A DNA stretch of 29,993 nt from RUG11241 sp964560085 (GTDB taxonomy: Bacteria > Bacillota_I > Bacilli_A > RF39 > UBA660). Under the pieces are notes generated by a model, which saw nothing but the letters and a program-made list of their open reading frames with translations, searched no databases and was not told the origin of the DNA. A program made the translations under genes and the position numbers. Below are positions 15,101 through 22,639 of this stretch, one piece after another. Location of the stretch: assembly GCA_964560085.1 (NCBI GenBank), contig CAZLKF010000011.1:1-29993 (forward strand). The letters are read 5' to 3'. Position 1 is the first letter of the stretch; each line of letters starts with the position of its first letter.

Positions 15101-17050
15101 CAAGAATTAAATAAAAGCTTTAGCAAACCATCCTCTGAAGATAAAGTTAACACTGAACAAGATTTTGATGTTTATTTGGCAGCAGGGCATGATGGAAAGA
15201 AAAAATGTAGAATGATGATAACTTCTATTGGCGCTTATACAGCTATTGGTGAACCAGATGATTATTATGCCAGCTGGAACATGAATAAGATAGCATCGCA
15301 TGGTTGTTGTTGTAGCTACATTGGCGAGAAAAATTTAGGAACAGCAGAAGTAAAATATTGTTGTTTAGGCTTTACAGATTATGAATTAGGATCACTACAA
15401 ATATCTGCACCTTATGATCTCTGTTCCATGTCAACAGAGAATAGTTATAAAATATCTTCTGCGTATTCATCAATGTACTTGTTACCAGATGATATTTTAA
15501 ATTATACCAGACATACTCATAATGAAACGGTTATGGAAAGAAGAAATATTTCTTATGATGCTATGTTTAAAAAACAACCTTCATACATAGTTTACTTTGC
15601 TGATAATTTTGAAGATAGGTTAACTAATTCAGAAGCGATGAAACAATGGGAATCTGTAAAGAAGGCAGCAGCAAATTTCTCTATAGAGGTTGATGGAATT
15701 AAAAGACCATTACCTATTATGGTTGTTGAACGAGAAAAAATTGCAAAATCTCAATTAGAAGTAATTCAAGGCGAATTGGATAAATTAAAAATGACTTTTG
15801 ATTCGAAATTAATAAAAAGTATAATATCGGACTATGAAAGTAATTATGCAGGTAACAGAGAATATCATTTAAACATATCTGAGAAATGTTTTCCAAAACA
15901 TGAACAATTATCGGAAAGCGTTGTTGGGAAAATAATAGAAATAATAGAAACGACCTATTCAACTGAACCTAATATAGCAATTGAATGTATTGATGAATTA
16001 GAGAAGGCAATTAAAAGTGAAGAAGAAAAATATAACAATACTCAACATGGATTAGGACGTTCTTTACCATCTTTTAACATTGAAGAGGCATTAAGTTATG
16101 TTAATAAAATGAAGTCAAAATTTAAATTAGGAATTGATTCAACCTTGGCAATAGTTAGCAGTTGTGACACTAATGAAAGACAATTTAATCAGACTGATGC
16201 ATCTAATATTAATCAGACTATTCTTGATAATCAGTTATCTTCTCATGATGTTATTAAAGCTTTAAGCGATAGTGAATTATCTACTGCAATAGTAATGTAT
16301 GAAGATGAGATTAAGGAAGAAAAAATAAATAGTAAATTAAAAGTTCATAATTCAAGGCATGTAAAGAATGTTATGCTATATTCTACTTTGATAGGTCAGT
16401 CTATTGTTCAAAATAGGCATGATTTAAATTTGTTAATGCTATCTGCAAAATATCATGATATTGGGCGAAAGACAGATGCTTATGAAGAGCATGCTACATC
16501 AAGTGCTAAAATTGTAGCAGAAAGATTGAAAGACAAGTATTCGGCAGACGATTTGGCTGTAGTAAACACAATAATAGAATTTCACGAAATACCAAGAGAT
16601 AATGCTAATGCTGACAGAATATTTAATGTAATTGCTGAGAAAAATGGAATTAGTGATGAACAAATTACTAGAGTAAGGCAAATGGCAGAAGTTTTAAAAG
16701 ATGCTGATGCATTAGATAGAACCAGATTTCTTAACAAAGCAAGATTGAATCCAGAATTTTTGCAATATGATATTTCAAAAAAGTTGATAAAATTTGCAGC
16801 AACAATGCAAGAAACTTATGCAATTAACGATCTAAAAGAATTTCATTGTGATGAAGCAATTGAGTTATTATTACAAGATTATACGCCCCAGGAAATCATA
16901 AGAACAATTAGACATTGCACTAGAGGAACTATGCGAAAAGAAGACATTCAAAGTTACATTAATACGTGGGCGATGTTTAATACTCAAAAAAACTCAGGAA
17001 TGGATTCAAAATCTAATGAAGGAGAAGATGTTAAATATGAAGGAAGATAA
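12122..17050 (+). CDS. Giant helical-repeat protein with C-terminal HD phosphohydrolase domain
   Basis: A 1642-residue protein with no signal peptide or clear membrane segment. Residues about 100-770 hold roughly ten degenerate repeats of 65-80 residues with the pattern A-I-x-x-G-Y-x-P ... I-M-x-x-x-I-x-x-x-P-x-x-I-x-Y; examples are LAIDNGYMPS, ALDWGYVPS, LALNNGYIPT and LAIEKGYTP. They are probably paired helices forming a solenoid. A helical stretch follows to about 1000. A compact middle domain (about 1010-1240) contains AAGHDGKKK, SHGCCCSYIG, YCCLGF, HTHNETVMERR and QPSYIVYFAD, ending in a strand-like LPIMVVE. After a charged helical linker, residues about 1395-1610 form an HD domain with His1409/His1413, His1445-Asp1446 (YHDIGRK), His1457, His1488 and Asp1527/Asp1529, a full metal-ligand set, so phosphohydrolase or phosphodiesterase activity is likely. 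The start follows AGGAGTG. It lies just after tRNA-Arg, a usual site for acquired genes. The whole is not a family I recognise; a cytoplasmic sensor or effector using nucleotides is a guess. Confidence 0.8.
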   Translation: MKNKLLNMLTGKDRKIYDQIIEFIDQKNYAALFEADMNSDSALDFEPETSKALGFGLSNQKYVEKILDRIAKEISDNIDFLIEMNNSYYKRANYFNRRLIEMNPKIIETFIEKNFFDIDELISLAIDNGYMPSDDYIASNVQSFSNVIVMKKLLDGGYRPTNELMETSNYMTVFSKEELFAKALDWGYVPSLKFLTETKILNNPNLAERILDTIELTPEIINSPEFFYNRKLHQKIIDDRPDLISEMSGKNKVFWIEAFKQGHIPEEITNDYFITADFLLFSKIVKQKPEMIKYCQLDDQKEKEKIDELALCMGYIPSIDEVQNNSYIQSSPKLMEALILKRPEAIKYIETRSLRGEYSLKLNQNDFLNLARLALNNGYIPTLKDLEQNPRLADSYDIMKYLIQENPESINMIRNETPNKEELLKIAIANGFNGTISSQSRESDNSNGIFDFNLLLITETAIMYQLDNGQPLDRNIAYDNSYSINLYNYFINNGYQIKDIIRFFNSNEEVMEQIISNNPEYVTALSNSLSRKTIDKLGLLAIEKGYTPKIEDEIFGYGSEIAKVMVKKYPSYLRKVKLMDPTGLLTAIHCEAYDEICKTAIDAGFVMNLETDYNDVATTYSGSYDIMQKAIQLEPRLIEYCSVENKEKYDELCRLAISYGYEATDNYVLEHRGQKLCSNYDIMSKYISKHPYFIMNVEITNSDEMSKLIDIAINSGLKISSLSQKQLFKLFLSVDESKWNNYLDAATIDSLRRAKTLHNNNSEISETINPKFLSENIIEHFTKSQIEILSCYPNLQEKILELSSNGFRLRIIYELADKYKDNLEWIPILEKSLDNINSFEYANLLNAIEHKELAPKEKDNLMLLLMTDNHLDISSYEELVNLDSIRKNYIDMLIERNTLYSLKTAYFEKTFGIDLMNAINLVHLYGGSLENKAIDSLDESQKSEFTLLKNMKEIINLNDINVLKYYLENINPKFVVKPDLMITYEARLKYLFTQELNKSFSKPSSEDKVNTEQDFDVYLAAGHDGKKKCRMMITSIGAYTAIGEPDDYYASWNMNKIASHGCCCSYIGEKNLGTAEVKYCCLGFTDYELGSLQISAPYDLCSMSTENSYKISSAYSSMYLLPDDILNYTRHTHNETVMERRNISYDAMFKKQPSYIVYFADNFEDRLTNSEAMKQWESVKKAAANFSIEVDGIKRPLPIMVVEREKIAKSQLEVIQGELDKLKMTFDSKLIKSIISDYESNYAGNREYHLNISEKCFPKHEQLSESVVGKIIEIIETTYSTEPNIAIECIDELEKAIKSEEEKYNNTQHGLGRSLPSFNIEEALSYVNKMKSKFKLGIDSTLAIVSSCDTNERQFNQTDASNINQTILDNQLSSHDVIKALSDSELSTAIVMYEDEIKEEKINSKLKVHNSRHVKNVMLYSTLIGQSIVQNRHDLNLLMLSAKYHDIGRKTDAYEEHATSSAKIVAERLKDKYSADDLAVVNTIIEFHEIPRDNANADRIFNVIAEKNGISDEQITRVRQMAEVLKDADALDRTRFLNKARLNPEFLQYDISKKLIKFAATMQETYAINDLKEFHCDEAIELLLQDYTPQEIIRTIRHCTRGTMRKEDIQSYINTWAMFNTQKNSGMDSKSNEGEDVKYEGR

Positions 17051-17240
17051 TTTAAATAGTGGGGGAGCTTTAAAAAAGGAGCAAATAATAAATAATTCTT
17101 TAGAGCAAACTGATTATGATGATAATTTGACAAATGAAGAGAAACTACAATATCTAAGAGATCTGATACGTGATGCAGAACAGAATTTAGAAATCAATAG
17201 TGGTAATAAAGAAGGTTATGTATTACAAAAAAAAGTTTAA
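17037..17240 (+). CDS. Small acidic protein overlapping the giant gene
   Basis: About 67 residues, starting MKEDNLNSGGALKKEQ, rich in Asp/Glu/Asn, with a helical second half (NEEKLQYLRDLIRDAEQNLE). It overlaps the end of the giant gene by 14 bases. AAGGAG (17019-17024) serves this region; ATGs at 17016, 17028 and 17037 share the frame, and 17028 is equally possible. Translational coupling with the giant protein is likely, which suggests a partner or modulator. No family is recognised, and it might be only a short distal ORF. Confidence 0.5.
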   Translation: MKEDNLNSGGALKKEQIINNSLEQTDYDDNLTNEEKLQYLRDLIRDAEQNLEINSGNKEGYVLQKKV

Positions 17241-17279
17241 AAAATTATAAGCATTCGTAATTAATAAATTTTCACTTTT

Positions 17280-17322
17280 AAGCAATATATCACAAATAAA
17301 TTCTAGTGATTATTGCTTTTTT
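17280..17322 (+). terminator. Terminator after the giant-protein operon
   Basis: AAGCAATATATCAC pairs with GTGATTATTGCTT with one bulged base, around a 12-base loop, followed by six Ts. The rest of the 218-base gap before the next gene shows only an AT-rich stretch and the next promoter. Confidence 0.75.
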
Positions 17323-17405
17323 ATGTTGAAGCATTAATAGTTTTATAATCAATGATTACTTTTTATTAGAAATTGAATTCTAAAGTTTTAATTAACTTGC
17401 TTTTT

Positions 17406-17414
17406 TGATATAAT
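17406..17414 (+). promoter_or_regulatory. Extended -10 promoter of the lipoprotein gene
   Basis: TGA-TATAAT lies 44 bases upstream of the ATG. The -35 position holds only a T-rich hexamer (TTTTAA at 17 bases). Confidence 0.5.
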
Positions 17415-17458
17415 AAATTAAGAGTATTGTGCATATGATAATTTTTTAGAGGAGTTTT

Positions 17459-18085
17459 ATGAAGAGAGTATTAAGTTTTATTTTTTTTAGTTTCGTAATA
17501 TTATTTTTATCTGGATGTGATATGTTAAAGGATTATGATAGTCAAACTAAGTTGCATGAAATAGTACCAACTACTAGTTTTTCTCAGGATGGGAAGTTAG
17601 TTATAAATGCTAAAAATGATACTGGGGTTGCTGTTAAAATGACTTTTGGGATTACTTTTTATGACAAAAACAAAAAATTGATTGAAAGTAAACAAGAAGT
17701 ATTAGAGGTAGTAAGAGCTGATGATGAAATAAATATAGGTGTCATTCCTCCAAAAGATTTTTTAACTTATAAAGTTACATTAGATGTTTCAAGAGCACAA
17801 AAAAACTATGATATTTTGTTTAAAATCGAAGATCGTGATGAAAAAAAGAAAGTTGTTTTAAATTTTTCAAATAATAATTCTTTTATAATAGATTATTTAA
17901 ATATTAGTGTTGCTTATTATTATAAAAATGAATTAGTTGGTTTAACTAACAATATTGTTAAAAATGTAGAGGCAAATAAGACAACTGAAATTGTTGTGGA
18001 TCATCCGACTTTTGCAAATGGTAAAAGTCTGCTTTATGATACTTATAAAGTATTTATTAATGATTTATATTATGAAGCCAAATAA
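17459..18085 (+). CDS. Lipoprotein with two beta-sandwich-like repeats
   Basis: A 208-residue predicted lipoprotein with signal peptide and lipobox LSGC (Cys19 or 20). The mature part has two related segments: about 45-115 (LVINAKNDTGVAVKMTFGIT, then FYDKNKKLIESKQ) and about 125-205 (VVLNFSNNNSFIIDYLNISV, then AYYYKNELVGLTNN). Each is a strand-rich unit with the 'conserved N, then F/Y-x-D/N-x-x-x-x-L-x-x' layout of FxLYD-like extracellular domains. Its function is unknown. The ribosome binding site GAGGAG is well spaced. It is a single-gene unit closed by a bidirectional terminator. Confidence 0.75.
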   Translation: MKRVLSFIFFSFVILFLSGCDMLKDYDSQTKLHEIVPTTSFSQDGKLVINAKNDTGVAVKMTFGITFYDKNKKLIESKQEVLEVVRADDEINIGVIPPKDFLTYKVTLDVSRAQKNYDILFKIEDRDEKKKVVLNFSNNNSFIIDYLNISVAYYYKNELVGLTNNIVKNVEANKTTEIVVDHPTFANGKSLLYDTYKVFINDLYYEAK

Positions 18086-18114
18086 AAAGAAAGTTTTATT
18101 TTAAACTTTCTTTT
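18085..18114. terminator. Bidirectional terminator
   Basis: AAAAGAAAGTTT and AAACTTTCTTTT form a perfect 12-bp inverted repeat with a 6-base loop. It serves the rightward lipoprotein gene and the leftward glycosyltransferase gene, overlapping the end of both. Confidence 0.85.
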
Positions 18115-19178
18115 ATTATTCTCATATTGTTTTGTAATCTCTTATTATTTGGGTTCATTTCTATAGCTTTCTTTAACCAGACTAAAGATTCATCTAATCT
18201 ATTTTGATAATATGTACTTAATGATAAAAGATCGTAAACTGTTTCATCCCAACTAAATGTCTCATTAATGTAAGTGAGTTCATGTTCATTAATCTCTAAT
18301 GCTTTTTTACAATAATATTCAACGTCTTCCCAATTATTAAGTTGGTATTCAAATAATGCTTCTTCGAGATATGGATCGCGTAGATGTGGCGCTTCTGTAA
18401 TTGCTTTTTTTAACCACATTCTGGCCTCCTCAAATCTTCTTAGTTTTTGATAAGCACGAGCAATAAATCGCATAGATGCACTTCTTTCATCTTTCCAAGT
18501 GGCATTATCTAAACTAAGATGTTTAATTAAAGTGTCTATGCATTCGTTCCATTTTTCATAGTACATATATTCTCGACCAAGATAATGTGTATTACGATCG
18601 TTATTTGGATTTTCTTTAACAGCTAATTCAAGTAATGGTAAATATGAACTTCGGGATTTATTTGAATCTGGATAATGATTTAAAATAATCTTTTCATTTT
18701 TAGCAATCACTTCATCATGACCTTCATATTTTAATACCTCGTGGACGGGATTAATCCATTTATAATCTTTACGAGCGTGAATTTTTTCGGATAGAAAACT
18801 GATAATAGGTTTGTTATTTTCGTCTAAGCTCCAATTGTAAATATAATGTAAACGTTTTGTGTTTGGTTTCCAAACTTTTTCTATTTCTTTGCGCCAACCA
18901 GGTTTAAAAACTTCATCTAGATCAGTTGCTACACATATGTCAAATTTATCAGGAATTAGTTTTAAAGCTTCATTGCGAGCAATATCAAAACGCCAAGGCT
19001 TAATTTCTTTAATTGCTAGATTGATAGGATAATTTTTTAATAACTCAACAGTTTTATCGGTTGAGCCTGTATCTAAAACGAAAATTTCGTCGGCTTCCTT
19101 CATAGAATTGTACCATCGATCGACAAATTTTTCTTCGTTTTTACAGATCGCATATACACAGATTTTATATTTTCTCAT
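18096..19178 (-). CDS. Family 2 glycosyltransferase with C-terminal TPR repeats
   Basis: A 360-residue cytoplasmic protein. The GT-A domain occupies about 1-190 with CKNEE (12-16), VLDTGSTDKT (Asp36) and the metal/nucleotide-binding DxD in ATDLDE (Asp86, Asp88). TPR-like helical repeats fill about 190-355 (FIARAYQKLRRFEEARMWL, LSTYYQNRLDESLVWLKKAI). This layout is shared with SunS/BclA-locus-type enzymes that glycosylate proteins or peptides. Its ATG shares one base with the stop of the collagen-like gene (TAATG), so the two are translated together and the collagen-like protein, rich in threonine, is the obvious substrate. The sugar cannot be told. Confidence 0.85.
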   Translation of the reverse strand: MRKYKICVYAICKNEEKFVDRWYNSMKEADEIFVLDTGSTDKTVELLKNYPINLAIKEIKPWRFDIARNEALKLIPDKFDICVATDLDEVFKPGWRKEIEKVWKPNTKRLHYIYNWSLDENNKPIISFLSEKIHARKDYKWINPVHEVLKYEGHDEVIAKNEKIILNHYPDSNKSRSSYLPLLELAVKENPNNDRNTHYLGREYMYYEKWNECIDTLIKHLSLDNATWKDERSASMRFIARAYQKLRRFEEARMWLKKAITEAPHLRDPYLEEALFEYQLNNWEDVEYYCKKALEINEHELTYINETFSWDETVYDLLSLSTYYQNRLDESLVWLKKAIEMNPNNKRLQNNMRIIKESLK

Positions 19179-20223
19179 TAAGCAATCTTAATTATTGATA
19201 AACTTGAGTCGTGATAATTGTTACTAACTGTTGATCGATTTTCAATAGTTAAAGTTGTAGGTTCTGCTATTGTGACATTATGCTGTAATACTATTTGCGT
19301 TTGAGTCGATGTAGCAGGAACGTATTCGGCAGCATTACCGACAACTGTGCCATTAATTAACATGGATGCTCCAACATCACCTGCAGTTGAAACATTGCTA
19401 ATCAAACACTCATATAAAATGTAATATGTACCTGGTACAGTTAAATTGACAGTATTTGGACTAGTGAAAGTCAAAGAAGTTCCAGTAGAATTTATTGTTG
19501 TACCTAAATTAACTGGAGAATTAGCTGTAACAGCCTGTGTTCCATCGTTATCAACAAGAATACTATCTAATGAAGCAGTGGGACCAGTAGGACCGGTTGG
19601 ACCGGTAGGGCCAGTAGCACCAGTTAGACCTTGAAGACCTTGAGGGCCGGTTGGACCTGTAGCACCAGCTAGACCTTGANNNNNNNNNNNNNNNNNNNNN
19701 NNNNNNNNNNNNNNNNNNNNNNNNNNNNNNNNNNNNNNNNNNNNNNNNNNNNNNNNNNNNNNNNNNNNNNNNNNNNNNNAGCACCAGTTAGACCTTGAAG
19801 ACCTTGAGGACCGGTTGGACCTGTAGCACCAGCTAGACCTTGAAGACCTTGAGGGCCGGTTGGACCTGTAGCACCAGCTAGACCTTGAAGACCTTGAGGA
19901 CCGGTTGGACCTGTAGCACCAGTTAGACCTTGAAGACCTTGAGGGCCGGTTGGACCTGTAGCACCAGTTAGACCTTGAAGACCTTGAGGACCGGTTGGAC
20001 CTGTAGCACCAGCTGGAATTACAAAGTTAAGTAATGCACTTTGATTAGTTCCAACATTTGTAACAGTAGCACTTGTTCCCGGATCTCCTGTTGAAGTAAT
20101 TCCAACATCTATTGTTGCTGGTCCAGCAGGACCGGTTGGACCTGTAGGACCAAAGCAGCAAACGGGTCTACAATTTTCGTCATTTTCTATTTTTCTTAAA
20201 GCTCTTTGATAATTATTATTCAT
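19178..20223 (-). CDS. Collagen-like BclA-type surface protein (interrupted by an assembly gap)
   Basis: The gene reads leftward from 20223 (GGAGAT ribosome binding site) to a TAA at 19178-19180. The N-terminus has about 24 residues with CRPVCCFG and no signal peptide, then GPTGPTGPAGP, then a non-collagen module (IDVGITSTGDPGTSATVTNVG ending in NFVIPAG) known from other bacterial collagen-like proteins. After that come 15-residue units GPTGPQGLQGL(T/A)GAT. The gap falls inside these units, so true length and frame across it are unknown. The C-terminal domain of about 140 residues starts after GPTGPTGPTGPTASLD and looks like the BclA/TNF-like jelly roll (VPGTYYILYECLIS, SMLINGTVV, SSLSIIKIA). 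Such proteins form the glycosylated hairy nap of exosporia. A spore-surface location is inferred from the nearby sporulation genes and missing signal peptide. The two halves are each confident; joining them is safe because they share repeat and strand. Confidence 0.85.
19616..20004 (-). repeat. 45-bp tandem repeats encoding collagen triplets
   Basis: Five full 45-bp units lie at 19780-20004, and one full plus one partial unit lie at 19616-19679 on the other side of the gap. Units are almost identical and differ only at a T/C site (Thr or Ala codon) and a silent A/G site. Read left to right the A/G site alternates A,G,A,G,A in the five units. Copy number in the genome is unknown because of the gap. 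Confidence 0.93.
19680..19779. other. Assembly gap (100 N) inside the collagen repeats
   Basis: Exactly 100 N, the usual placeholder for a gap of unknown size. Both flanks are the same 45-bp repeat, so short reads could not resolve it. No frameshift should be inferred from it. Confidence 0.97.
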
Positions 20224-20242
20224 TTTTATCTCCTTTCCATAA

Positions 20243-20251
20243 TAGTTTATG
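20243..20251 (-). promoter_or_regulatory. Possible sigma-K -10 element of the collagen-like gene
   Basis: On the minus strand CATAAACTA fits CATAnnnTA, about 20 bases before the ATG. No AC -35 is found at 16-17 bases, so this is only half a match. Confidence 0.3.
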
Positions 20252-20337
20252 TTGTTAAGAATTTTCGAATAATAATTAATGTCCAGTGAAAAAAATATTT
20301 ATATAAGTGACTATTAATATAAAATAGCTATTTGAAC

Positions 20338-20366
20338 TTTACTTTTAAAGGGTAAATATATATAAT
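20338..20366 (+). promoter_or_regulatory. Sigma-A-type promoter of the acyltransferase gene
   Basis: TTTACT (20338-20343), a 17-base spacer, then TATAAT (20361-20366), 27 bases before the ATG. GAGGG precedes the start. Confidence 0.55.
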
Positions 20367-20392
20367 TATACTGTAGAGTATGAGGGTTAAAA

Positions 20393-22639
20393 ATGAAGAG
20401 TAGTAGACAATATTATAAGGATATTAATTTAGTTAGAGTCATAGCTTGTGTAGCAGTATTGCTATACCATTTTAATATTTTAAAAGGTGGATATTTAGCT
20501 GTTTGTACTTTTTTTGTTTTAAGTGGATATTTATCATGTGCTTCAGCTTTCAAAAAAGAGAAGTTTTCTTTAAAGGCATATTATTTTAATCGCTTTAAAA
20601 AGATATATATGCCATTAATAATTGTTGTGTTTTTAACAATTTTTGTTGTATCATTATTTCCTTCACTTGCTTGGTTTAATTTGAAGCCAGAAACAACATC
20701 AGTTTTGTTAAATTACAATAATTTTTGGCAATTAAGTGCTAATCTGGATTATTTTGCTAGACATGTTAATTCACCATTTATCCATTTATGGTACATATCA
20801 ATATTATTACAATTCGATTTAATATTTCCGTTTTTATTTCTTGCTTTGCGAAAACTTGGAGCAAAAGTTCATAAATTTATTCCTTGTATTACAACATTTA
20901 TACTAGCTGTAATTTTTTCGATTTATTTTTATAATTCGAGTTTAAATCAAAACATAATGATGACTTATTATGGAACTTTTACTAGAATATTTTCTATTTT
21001 GTTCGGAGTTTTTTTGGGCTTTAGTCATTCATATTATGGTTCGTTAGTTCCAACAATATTTAAAAGAAAAAATATCAACAGGATAATATTTTATGCATAC
21101 TTATTAATTTTAATTAGTTTATATATTTTTATTGATGCGAAATCTACATATTTCGCATTAGGTATGATTGTTGCTACGATAATTACATATCGTTTAATAG
21201 AGTATGGAACTATTGTTATTAAGCCTAGTTTATCATTATTCGATAAATTGATTAGATCTCTTTCAAATATAAGTTATGAAATATATTTATTTCAATATCC
21301 TATAATATTTTTGTTTCAAGAAGTAAAAATTGATGCATATATAAAGATACCAATAATGATAATATTGATTCTTTTATTGTCTTATATATTACATTTTGCG
21401 CTTGATTTTAAAAAAGAAGAAAAGAAATTAAAAAAATTGAGATATGCCATTTGCACAATTATTTTGGTAGGATGTTTATATGGTGGTTATCAATACTATC
21501 TAGCCGAAGACCATACTGCTGAAATGAAGGAATTGGAAGCTCAATTAGCCCAAAATGAAGAAATGATTCAAAAGAAACAAGAAGAATATCTGTCACAACT
21601 TGCTAAGGAAGAGGAAGATTGGATGTCTACTCTTGATGATTTGCAAGATGGTGAAAGCAAGTTAAAAGAAGTAGTAACTAATTTACCTGTAATTGGAATA
21701 GGGGATTCAGTAATGTTAGGGGCTGTCAACAATTTATATAAGGCATTTCCTAATGGCTATTTCGATGCACAGATTTCTAGAACTGCTTGGGTAGTAAAAC
21801 CATTACTACAAGAATTGGAAAATAAAAAAATGTTAGGTAATCCAATTGTGATAAATATGGGGGCCAACGGGGATTGTTCAGAAGCATGTAAAATTGATAT
21901 TATGACAAAATGTGAAGAACGCCATGTTTTTTGGGTAAATACAACATATGATAAAACTAAATATGTTAATAGTAAACTGAAAGAATTTGCCACCAAATAT
22001 GATAATCTGCATATTATTGATTGGGATTCAATTTCTGATGGACATTCTGAATATTTCTATTCAGATGGCATTCATTTAACACAAACAGGAAGAAAGAAGT
22101 ATACAGAAGCTATATATGATGCTATATATCAGGTATATCTAGATGAATACAATGCAAAAAAAGAAGAGATTATAAATAAGCATGAAGAAGAATTAAAAAA
22201 TAAAATTAGTTTTTACGGCAATAATATTTTATTAAATGGTTTTGATAGGTTACAAACTAATTTTAGTGATGCGAAGTTTGTTATAAATAAAGATTTCAAT
22301 TATGAGAAGTTGAAAAAAGAACTAGAAAAATCAATATCCGAAGAAACGTTGAATCATAAAGTTGTTCTTGCTTTTGATAAGAATTCGGAATTAAATTTTG
22401 CTAATTATCAGGAAATAGTAGAATTATGTTCAGAACATGAATTATATATTCTGGTTGTCGATGAAAAGCAGAGTAAAGAGTTAGTTACTATTAATGGAGC
22501 GACAATTATTAATTTTTATGAGGAGATTATTAATAATAAAGGTTATTTAATGGCTGATGGAGTCCATTTAACAGAAGAAGGTAATATTGCATTAAGTAAA
22601 GCTATAAGTCATGCATTAAAAAAAGAGATTGTTCAATAA
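20393..22639 (+). CDS. Membrane O-acyltransferase (OafA/OatA type) with two SGNH domains
   Basis: A 748-residue protein. Residues about 1-365 are an acyltransferase-3 membrane domain with some ten hydrophobic helices; VIACVAVLLYHFN near 15-28 includes the conserved His, and GGYLAVCTFFVLSGY follows. A charged coiled-coil linker (about 375-420) leads to an outer SGNH hydrolase domain: IGDS (Ser near 437), INMGANGD, and DGIHLT (near 557). This is the OatA plan for O-acetylation of peptidoglycan or a surface polysaccharide. A further helical linker leads to a second domain (about 600-745) that again begins ISFYGNNILLNG and ends MADGVHLTEEG; its GDS is replaced by GNN and the GxN block is lost, so it is likely inactive. 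It is divergent from the collagen-like operon. Confidence 0.87.
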   Translation: MKSSRQYYKDINLVRVIACVAVLLYHFNILKGGYLAVCTFFVLSGYLSCASAFKKEKFSLKAYYFNRFKKIYMPLIIVVFLTIFVVSLFPSLAWFNLKPETTSVLLNYNNFWQLSANLDYFARHVNSPFIHLWYISILLQFDLIFPFLFLALRKLGAKVHKFIPCITTFILAVIFSIYFYNSSLNQNIMMTYYGTFTRIFSILFGVFLGFSHSYYGSLVPTIFKRKNINRIIFYAYLLILISLYIFIDAKSTYFALGMIVATIITYRLIEYGTIVIKPSLSLFDKLIRSLSNISYEIYLFQYPIIFLFQEVKIDAYIKIPIMIILILLLSYILHFALDFKKEEKKLKKLRYAICTIILVGCLYGGYQYYLAEDHTAEMKELEAQLAQNEEMIQKKQEEYLSQLAKEEEDWMSTLDDLQDGESKLKEVVTNLPVIGIGDSVMLGAVNNLYKAFPNGYFDAQISRTAWVVKPLLQELENKKMLGNPIVINMGANGDCSEACKIDIMTKCEERHVFWVNTTYDKTKYVNSKLKEFATKYDNLHIIDWDSISDGHSEYFYSDGIHLTQTGRKKYTEAIYDAIYQVYLDEYNAKKEEIINKHEEELKNKISFYGNNILLNGFDRLQTNFSDAKFVINKDFNYEKLKKELEKSISEETLNHKVVLAFDKNSELNFANYQEIVELCSEHELYILVVDEKQSKELVTINGATIINFYEEIINNKGYLMADGVHLTEEGNIALSKAISHALKKEIVQ

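Noticed and set aside
19446..19634. Plus-strand ORF with GPVGPVGPVGP-like residues
   Set aside because: It is the antisense of the collagen-coding strand; the minus strand has the ribosome binding site, N-terminus and C-terminal domain.
19680..19779. Frame difference between the two halves of the collagen gene as a real frameshift
   Set aside because: The 100 N are a placeholder of arbitrary length, so the phase across the gap carries no information.
19616..20004. Tandem 45-bp repeats as a CRISPR array
   Set aside because: There are no unique spacers; the units are contiguous and encode Gly-x-y collagen triplets in frame.
20322..20333. 12-bp palindrome AAATAGCTATTT in the divergent region between the collagen-like and acyltransferase genes
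   Set aside because: It could be an operator, but such AT-rich palindromes are expected by chance at this base composition and no second copy was seen.
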